Shown here: piece after piece, positions 59,301-64,000 of the stretch
Numbering within the stretch: the first letter of the stretch is position 1
Layout: every line of letters starts with the position of its first letter
Notes under the pieces: generated by a model
Database searches by the model: none
The model's input: only the letters and a program-made list of their open reading frames with translations
What the model was told of the DNA's origin: nothing
Translations under genes and position numbers: made by a program
NCBI GenBank assembly: GCA_035578905.1
Contig: JAQJVL010000416.1
Coordinates: forward strand, 571,947 to 635,946
Source: Stictocephala bisonia
Lineage: Eukaryota > Arthropoda > Insecta > Hemiptera > Membracidae
Direction of reading: 5' to 3'
DNA: 64,000 bases

Positions 59301-62300
59301 CTGGTTGTTTCACAAACTCTGTGTTCTTTGTGTGAATCATGATTTCATTTTCTTTTTGACTGACCAGAATATAAAAGATTTATTGTTTAAAATTGGTGAA
59401 TTTACAGCAGATAATCATTTAGAAGCTAAGGTATGATTTAGAGGCATCTATTTATAAGAACATACAAGTTGGTTAATTGTCATATAAAATCCAGTTAAGT
59501 TTTCGGAGAACATAAGCAATGCCAGCAGAATTAGGCCTTTAGTGTTGGTGCTGTACGTTTGTGAATCTAGTATGCCCATCAAACAGTAACAGTCTCTCTC
59601 ACCTGACCCTAGACTCAAGGGGAGCTTGATGCCTGTCCACCAAGGAGTGCTCCAACAATGCAATCGTTGCCAGTAAACTGTCCAACAGGAGGTCTAAAGG
59701 AGGCTCGTTGCTCATACATATTTCCACCAGGTCCAGGACTCTGAAAAAATTCAGATGATTATAAATATTTGGAGAACTAAAAAAATTTTTCATCTTTGTC
59801 TTTAGATTCCTTTTTTATAAGAGCTGTTTTAGTTTTTTAGTTTGAATACAGTCAATACCTCTATACTATTGCGCAGTGCTGTAACCCAGCTACATGGGGA
59901 CAAAGTGTTTGGGAGATTGTAGGCGATAGGTTGGATGCTCGGTCCTCTTAATACCGACATGGCGTCCGCTTGGTGGTTGCTATCGGCGTGGACACTACTA
60001 GAGAAGTCTGGGGTGTCCATGTTGGGTGGTAATCATTGTGCGGATGTTGTGTGGGGGAGATAACTGAGCATCAGGCTTGTCAATTAGCTGAAAATCAGAC
60101 CAGCACTACGTGGTTCGGATTCCACGTAAAGTTGTAGGTCCCTTAGTTGCCCTGGCTGTTGGGCTATTAATAAATTGCCCTTTCTGAGGAACAGTTGAAC
60201 TCAGTTAGTAACCAGACTACACTCATCTTACACTCATAAAACCATTCATATTCGCCTTAAAATACGCACAACGTTGTGTCGGCGTCTCATATGTAAGAAT
60301 GTAAGAACTACTAAGGTAAGGGGATTGGTCGATAGTGTGCGTGTATGGGAGAGTGGGTTTGGTATCGCAATTTATATAGATTACCAATGGTAAGCATATC
60401 ATGACAATATTACAAACAAGGCTTGCAGAGACAGTGTTTAGTTTTTGTCCAGACAGAGCTGACTTACACCTGAGAACTGTAGTTAATAGCAATAAATACA
60501 TCTAGTATAACTCATTGCCAAACCTTTTGAAAGCATAGTAATTTTTTAGTTCCATTTACATATTTTATTAACGAATACAAAGCCAATCTTAGTAATCCAG
60601 ATGTTATGTCTTCACGTGTCAAATCAGTCAGTTAAGCATTTACTAAATTACATACATTTATTCACATACTTAGGGGATTATTGTACCCGGTAATATTTAA
60701 CAATTGTTATTTTCTAAGCAAGTCACAGCAATAGTTAAATTAATTATCAAAGAAAAAATATTTTAAATTTGACAGTAGTTTTTAAAAGTATGCATCATTA
60801 TAAGCTGGTCAGAAAAAATACAATTTTTCGAATAACAATTCTGTATTGAAAAAAGTGACGTAGATTTCGTAGAGACGGCTCGGTTTTAATCTACCCGTCC
60901 ATGAATGGGTGAGTGGGTGGGTGCATAAGCAAGTTAAGAGTGGTCGCTATAGTAAGTATAGAATTGAAAAGGATCTTCAAGGTGGTTTAAAAATTATGTA
61001 ATTTACCACATTACTTGAAGTATCATTGACTTAGATCAAGGTAAAAAGATATCGAGTAAGTATAACTTACCTTCTTCTATCTAGTGCTTGCCCTCAGTAT
61101 ACTGTCGAACTTTATTGCTAATATGTTACTGTATTAATTTTCAATGCATATACATACTTTTGCAGTTTTCACATTATTTTAAAATATTTACTACAAGAAA
61201 ATGTTATTTTTTGTTGTTGTTCTTATTATATTTCAAGTGCAAAATGTAAATTTATTACACTTCATATACAATAAAGATTAAGTAATAAAGTGGGATCACT
61301 CCAACAATTTGCTGAGAAACTTGATGTACATTTTACAATAATAAACAACTAGAAAAATAGGAAGGATGTTGATTTTACAGTAAAAAGAGGACAAAGTACA
61401 AGTTTTAATAAACAAGCCTTGTCTGAAATTTGTAGACAGCTATTTATAGAGAAGGCTTAGAAAAAAAATCTTCTATTGTCCTACATTATTTCAGCTAGCG
61501 GTAATAGGCATTATCCTGCTAACAAAAATAAAATTTGAAGATAAAATAAAAATAGTTAACAACTAATGGAACACGTGTACTAGATGTGTGCTTATCTGGA
61601 AGTCCACAATATCCACCATGTAAGAAACTATAGAGAGAATGAACTCTCCAGATTGAACTATAGCTGCCATTTCACTTGTTTCGTTTTGAAAAAGTAATCA
61701 GTGATCAAGAACATTTCATGTGTAATTTAATTATTAATGTTATGAAAGCAGACCTACAATCAAGGTGTCTACTTTTCCTGTTATATTCCCTAACATTTTT
61801 TTTAAGTTTAATCTCATACTATCTCGGTTGACTTATATCAGAATAAATAAATTAGTCTATTTAAAACTGCAGGCAGTAAATTATTGTGCTGTTTAAGTAC
61901 AATAAAGGAGATTTTTATTTTTGAAATATGTTTAGTACATTTCATTCGTTTAAAATTGAAGAGAATTGGTATAGTTTCGCTTAACACGTTCAGTGCAAGT
62001 GGACCGTATACGATCCACCGCCGGCCGAGCGCTGGTGGCGCGTGGACCGGGCCTATACCACTCTACACTGTTATTGCTATGCAGTCAGTGTGAGCTCAGC
62101 TCTTGCACGAGGTAGACCTTACGTCGGCCGCTATACAAATGTGAACCGTTCTATATTTTTGCGTTTTCCGTTTTTATCTATCGTTTTTTCGAGCGAAGTT
62201 TTACAATTGATGTAATTTAGTGATTTCTTCATGTAAATAAGTTTGTTCTTTATGTAAATAAGTGTGCTTAGTGTATATTATTGAAGTATTTAGTGTAATT

Positions 62301-63558
62301 TTTATTGTTGAAACATGGCTGACAACACTGTTGATGACCTTGACTTGAGTGACGACATTATTACAAGTGAAGATTCCGACACCGAAAGTGATGATGATGA
62401 TGCAGTTTTGAACCCTATTTGGTGTAACAACACTGCTGGACTCAAAAAAATTAACTTTTTGAAGGACAATAAGCTATTGGTGGCCATATCTGGTGATGGC
62501 TCACCTATTGATTGGTTTTCCAGCATCCCAAGGGGCTGATGGACCGTATCCAGACCACAACTTTTGACGTCATAAACAACTTTTTCCCATGCTACAAACA
62601 ACTTCGTTTTGCTGTTTTTGGGCTGTCTATACCTTATGAAAAGTAAAATTTAATTTTATAGTACTTAGTTTCCCGGGTCGGTTAGAGTGTTTTTACTATA
62701 GCAGTGAACGTGTTAAACTCACCATAGAAAAGAGTTGCAATAAACTTTATCAAAATATTGATTCTAACTAAAAGCATGATTTATACTCGCGATAGTCCAA
62801 CATTTAACAGTCCGACACCATCTGAATCACCAAACTCGATTGTACTTTGTCTAATGCAAACGTCTAATGTCTCGAAAGGATTGATGCATCTCAAGTATTT
62901 CCATTAGTTTCTAGCTGCGTTCAGTTGTTCAGTGTAAAACAGACGACACAAGGTGACTCACAAGATTACACAATTATTTTGGAGGCCATAGAGACGGAAT
63001 ACATAATCAGCAGTAACGAGGCCAGTTGCCTGCCAACACTTTGATATGTTAGTACGAGGAACGTCATCTTGACCTTAGCAGCGTTTTAGAGTTAAAAGAT
63101 ATTTTTAAAAAGCCATCAACGAATGTTTGCATAAATAGAAGCAGAGGACTATCACAGATTTTTTCCACATTTTCATTGTGGTACATAGGCTACGCGCTGT
63201 ACAAACTTTATGAAAGCAATAAATACGTCAATATCAAAACACTAAAGCATAAATGAATTATTTTTATTCCTTGATATGTATGTAGTCCAATACATAGTGC
63301 CTAAAAACATTGTAAATTTGATTTTCTAAAGTTATACAGTGATATTAAGGCAACTTTGGTAATCCGACACCCCACCGATGTAACTGTTGGATTATCAAGA
63401 GTCTACTGTACTAACCTGATCCGAAAATTAGTAAGTGCTTTAGTGTGAGCTGGTGGCTTCTTACTCTTGGACTGCCTGTTAGCTCGGAATGCCTCACTAA
63501 GAGCTTTATCAACTCTGGCAGCTTCTGCTTCATCCATCTCATCTAGATCAACTGATTC
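49823..63558 (-). CDS. Mybbp1A: Mybbp1A (Myb-binding protein 1A / DNA polymerase V-phi family), C-terminal part, seven exons
   Basis: Exons in transcript order: 63558-63416, 59740-59603, 57339-57233, 57065-56903, 55601-55355, 53898-53738, 50348-49823. They join in matching phases to 1485 nt (494 aa plus stop). The upstream part lies beyond the right edge. Visible landmarks are the acidic-linked DEMDEAEAARVDKALSEAFR, then NFRIRVLDLVEICMSNEPP, which matches the conserved 'FxIRVLDLIE' segment of Mybbp1A. Helical ARM/HEAT-like segments follow (LLLDSLLATIALLEHSLVDR; YQKLFQQNVPYIVKLASKLP), and a highly charged lysine/serine C-terminus (KKAKSKKNKNHLPE; QLRLASMAEGLEEG). Family members are nucleolar, tied to rRNA gene transcription and ribosome biogenesis; the C-terminal basic region serves nucleolar targeting. 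The polymerase name is historical. The gene converges on takeout-like gene B. Confidence 0.87.
51035..51869. mobile_element. piggyBac-derived non-autonomous element, 835 bp
   Basis: TTAA at 51031-51034 and 51870-51873 flank perfect inverted ends CACATTCAGTGCTA...TAGCACTGAATGTG. Inside, 51410-51525 still reads VQCTAKETLQILYLCPTNAL and VCSACFEKFIS on the plus strand. This cysteine-spaced pattern is like the C-terminal zinc-binding tail of piggyBac transposases. It is thus an internally deleted derivative, inside a Mybbp1A intron. Confidence 0.82.
52947..53267 (+). pseudogene. piggyBac-family transposase fragment
   Basis: Plus-strand frame with GGKWRDKRTVLYISTQFENG and KPLSIVQYNAHMKSVDRVDN, then a KR-F-L-L tail. 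The pattern W-x-D-K-(R/K)-x-V-x-x-(L/I)-S-T ... K-P-x-x-(V/I)-x-x-Y-N-x-x-M-x-x-V-D-(R/K)-x-D is the conserved core of piggyBac transposases around the third catalytic aspartate. The usual glycines before VDR are replaced (K-S-V-D-R). A fragment with no start or ends identified, antisense to Mybbp1A. Confidence 0.7.
53738..53898 (-). CDS. Mybbp1A: Mybbp1A internal exon (second last)
   Basis: The acceptor is TTTTGTGTAG and the donor is AAAGA|GTATGT. It starts in phase 0 with IMEEPAVKTQPKFVTLLKQG, followed by FELIRMKGWMPDVDWKHHIR and KLIMFQKTLVNKK, and leaves in phase 2. Confidence 0.85.
55355..55601 (-). CDS. Mybbp1A: Mybbp1A internal exon
   Basis: The acceptor is ACATGTTTCAG and the donor is GTCAAG|GTATAT. 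It is 247 nt. It encodes DCLLTVELYQKLFQQNVPYI, ASKLPKYAFDPNVHPFRRYK, ALEFLITFWKSNRILMEASE and a final KHLYNGSVK. Alpha-helical repeats with an R-R-Y-K-A-L-E motif. Phase 0 exit. Confidence 0.88.
55691..55838 (+). repeat. 74-bp direct tandem duplication
   Basis: The block starting GTATACATTTTGGGAGCTGT occurs at 55691 and again at 55765 with two or so differences. In a Mybbp1A intron. Confidence 0.9.
56063..56327 (-). repeat. SINE family 2 copy whose box A region is tandemly amplified
   Basis: A reverse family-2 SINE (56063-56200: ACCAGTTCACATGAG, GAACTTTATTCAACGAGTGA) runs into four 38-bp repeats starting at 56171, 56209, 56247 and 56285. Each contains ATTTAGCTTAGCCACTGGCA. On the minus strand this is the box A region of the SINE (GCCAGTGGCTAAG). 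Confidence 0.75.
56525..56700 (-). repeat. SINE family 2, diverged copy
   Basis: In reverse it shows GTGGCTCAGGGGCTAAGG as box A, GGTTTGAATCCCC as box B, then TGAGCTGACAGACAGTACT and a tail. Same family as 42729-42899. Confidence 0.65.
56903..57065 (-). CDS. Mybbp1A: Mybbp1A internal exon
   Basis: The acceptor is GTGTTTCAG and the donor is GAGAG|GTAAGTT. It is 163 nt. It encodes TTVYMSIVKELVACTIFFVK, ASQQITEEVDKNDPTKITVF and EVLKDTVKKFFYER. Helical, with phase 2 exit. Confidence 0.88.
57233..57339 (-). CDS. Mybbp1A: Mybbp1A internal exon
   Basis: The acceptor is TTCTTTTTCAG and the donor is CAGAA|GTAAGTG. It is 107 nt. In the frame set by its neighbours it reads TVIRKLTSIKKYNVSECPSL and PLGNILRSLLDKGNR. 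The intron to the next exon is only 167 bp. Confidence 0.86.
57340..59602. other. Mybbp1A intron with half of a piggyBac-type element
   Basis: 2.3 kb. The right end of a TTAA element is at about 58971 (CAGCGAATGTG followed by TTAA at 58972-58975). The GC-richer 58345-58520 and 58880-58971 blocks may belong to it. No matching left TTAA end was found. The rest is AT-rich with no exon. Confidence 0.5.
59603..59740 (-). CDS. Mybbp1A: Mybbp1A internal exon (conserved RVLDLVE segment)
   Basis: The acceptor is AATTTTTTCAG and the donor is GTCAG|GTGAGA. It is 138 nt. It encodes VLDLVEICMSNEPPLDLLLD, SLLATIALLEHSLVDRHQAP and LESRVR. Together with the preceding FRIR it matches the 'F-x-I-R-V-L-D-L-(I/V)-E' signature of Mybbp1A. 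Confidence 0.9.
59985..60265 (+). repeat. composite SINE copy
   Basis: The head block (ACTACTAGAGAAGTCTGGGG, then CAGGCTTGTCAATTAGCTGA and GTGGTTCGGATTCCACG) runs into the family-1 SINE body (TTGGGCTATTAATAAATTGC, CTTTCTGAGGAACAGT, ACACTCATCTTACACTCAT). Related copies are at 31040-31200 and 41265-41440. Confidence 0.6.
61985..62712 (+). mobile_element. piggyBac-derived non-autonomous element, 728 bp
   Basis: TTAA at 61981-61984 and 62713-62716 flank inverted ends CACGTTCAGTGC / GCAGTGAACGTG. An internal frame at 62315-62539 begins MADNTVDDLDLSDDIITSED, is acidic, and continues ILNP-like to DNKLLVAISGDGSPIDWFSS. The acidic N-terminus and the P-I-D-W-F block are typical of piggyBac transposases. 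The rest of the transposase is deleted. In a Mybbp1A intron. Confidence 0.8.
62315..62539 (+). pseudogene. piggyBac transposase N-terminal fragment
   Basis: 74 codons starting at the ATG after AAC: acidic region with TSEDSDTESDDDD, then WCNNTAGLKKINFLKDNKLL and GDGSPIDWFSSIPRG, stop. Internally deleted; DDD catalytic domain absent. Inside the TTAA element 61985-62712 (the ATG in the DNA is at 62315). Confidence 0.75.
63416..63558 (-). CDS. Mybbp1A: Mybbp1A exon, first visible in the window
   Basis: The acceptor is GTAATTTACAG and the donor is ATCAG|GTTAGT. It is 143 nt, phase 0 entry and phase 2 exit. It encodes ESVDLDEMDEAEAARVDKAL, SEAFRANRQSKSKKPPAHTK and ALTNFRIR. The 'D-E-x-M-x-x-x-D-x-x-L-(A/S)' acidic block before the basic linker is characteristic of Mybbp1A. 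Further 5' exons lie outside. Confidence 0.88.
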
Positions 63559-64000
63559 CTGTAAATTACTTTTTTTAAACGGTAATACTCAAAAGATAGA
63601 TGTACACATATTGAAAATATTGAGCATGTTTTCAGTAATAGGTACTGTTATGCATATTATTTGGAAACAATTCTACTTATAGCAATATGAACATTATTTA
63701 TTGGTAATAGATTATTTATTAAATGTCACAGACTAATAGTCACTTTAAAAACTATCACAATAATTTTAGTGTTAAAAATTATTATGCTTCCCAAAGTAAT
63801 AATGCCAATAATTTTGTATACTTTTTTCAATAAACAATATAACAAATTTATTAGCTAACTAAATTAGCTTCAATTGATTTAGGAAACTTATGTATTGATT
63901 GGGAAGTGACAAAACAAACTGCAGATCTTAGCTGATTCTCAGATTTTCCAAACACTCTGATGACATCAATATGAATGAAGTAAATATTTAATTTTAAAAA
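63559..64000. other. Mybbp1A intron, edge of window
   Basis: AT-rich; no exon I can support. Confidence 0.5.

Noticed and set aside
63890..63990. Possible further Mybbp1A exon
   Set aside because: A short open stretch follows an AG on the minus strand, but no donor and no recognisable similarity.

Overview
This is AT-rich, intron-rich, repeat-laden animal DNA. Two takeout/juvenile-hormone-binding-protein-like genes, an insect-expanded family, point to an insect. Large introns packed with SINEs, LINE remnants, hAT and piggyBac-type elements suggest a big-genome lineage, perhaps Hemiptera, but the order cannot be fixed from sequence alone.

Three protein-coding genes are supported by exon homology, splice sites and exactly matching intron phases. 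(1) Positions 1-4988, plus strand: the last three coding exons (1748-1881, 2710-2862, 4834-4988) of takeout-like gene A, whose 5' part lies outside the window. (2) Positions 21986-43870, plus strand: complete takeout-like gene B, six coding exons totalling 783 nt (260 aa), with signal peptide and cysteine pair. The last three exons of A and B have identical lengths (134, 153, 155 nt) and phases, so they are head-to-tail tandem paralogues. (3) Positions 63558-49823, minus strand: the C-terminal seven coding exons (1485 nt, 494 aa) of an Mybbp1A (DNA polymerase V/phi family) gene that continues past the right edge. Gene B and Mybbp1A converge tail to tail.

Everything else is introns and intergenic DNA filled with repeats. 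The A-B gap (4989-21985) has a 1.26-kb foldback element, a deleted non-LTR retrotransposon with an SGNH-esterase ORF1, several small inverted-repeat elements and G-rich minisatellite. Gene B introns carry three tandem arrays (102, 53-74 and 36 bp units), a G-quadruplex-like 36-bp minisatellite, tRNA-derived SINEs, a non-LTR RT inside a TTAA-flanked element, and an hAT-type element with 8-bp target duplications. The B-Mybbp1A gap holds a decayed hAT transposon nested in a TTAA-flanked element. Mybbp1A introns hold at least three related TTAA-flanked piggyBac-type derivatives.

The most interesting observation is in gene A. The 3' 72 nt of exon 4 plus flanking intron are tandemly repeated (130-bp unit, four copies). 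Every extra copy carries its own usable-looking acceptor and donor, and each would splice as an in-frame, phase 1-1, 24-codon cassette. This looks like an incipient exon duplication in a ligand-binding protein.
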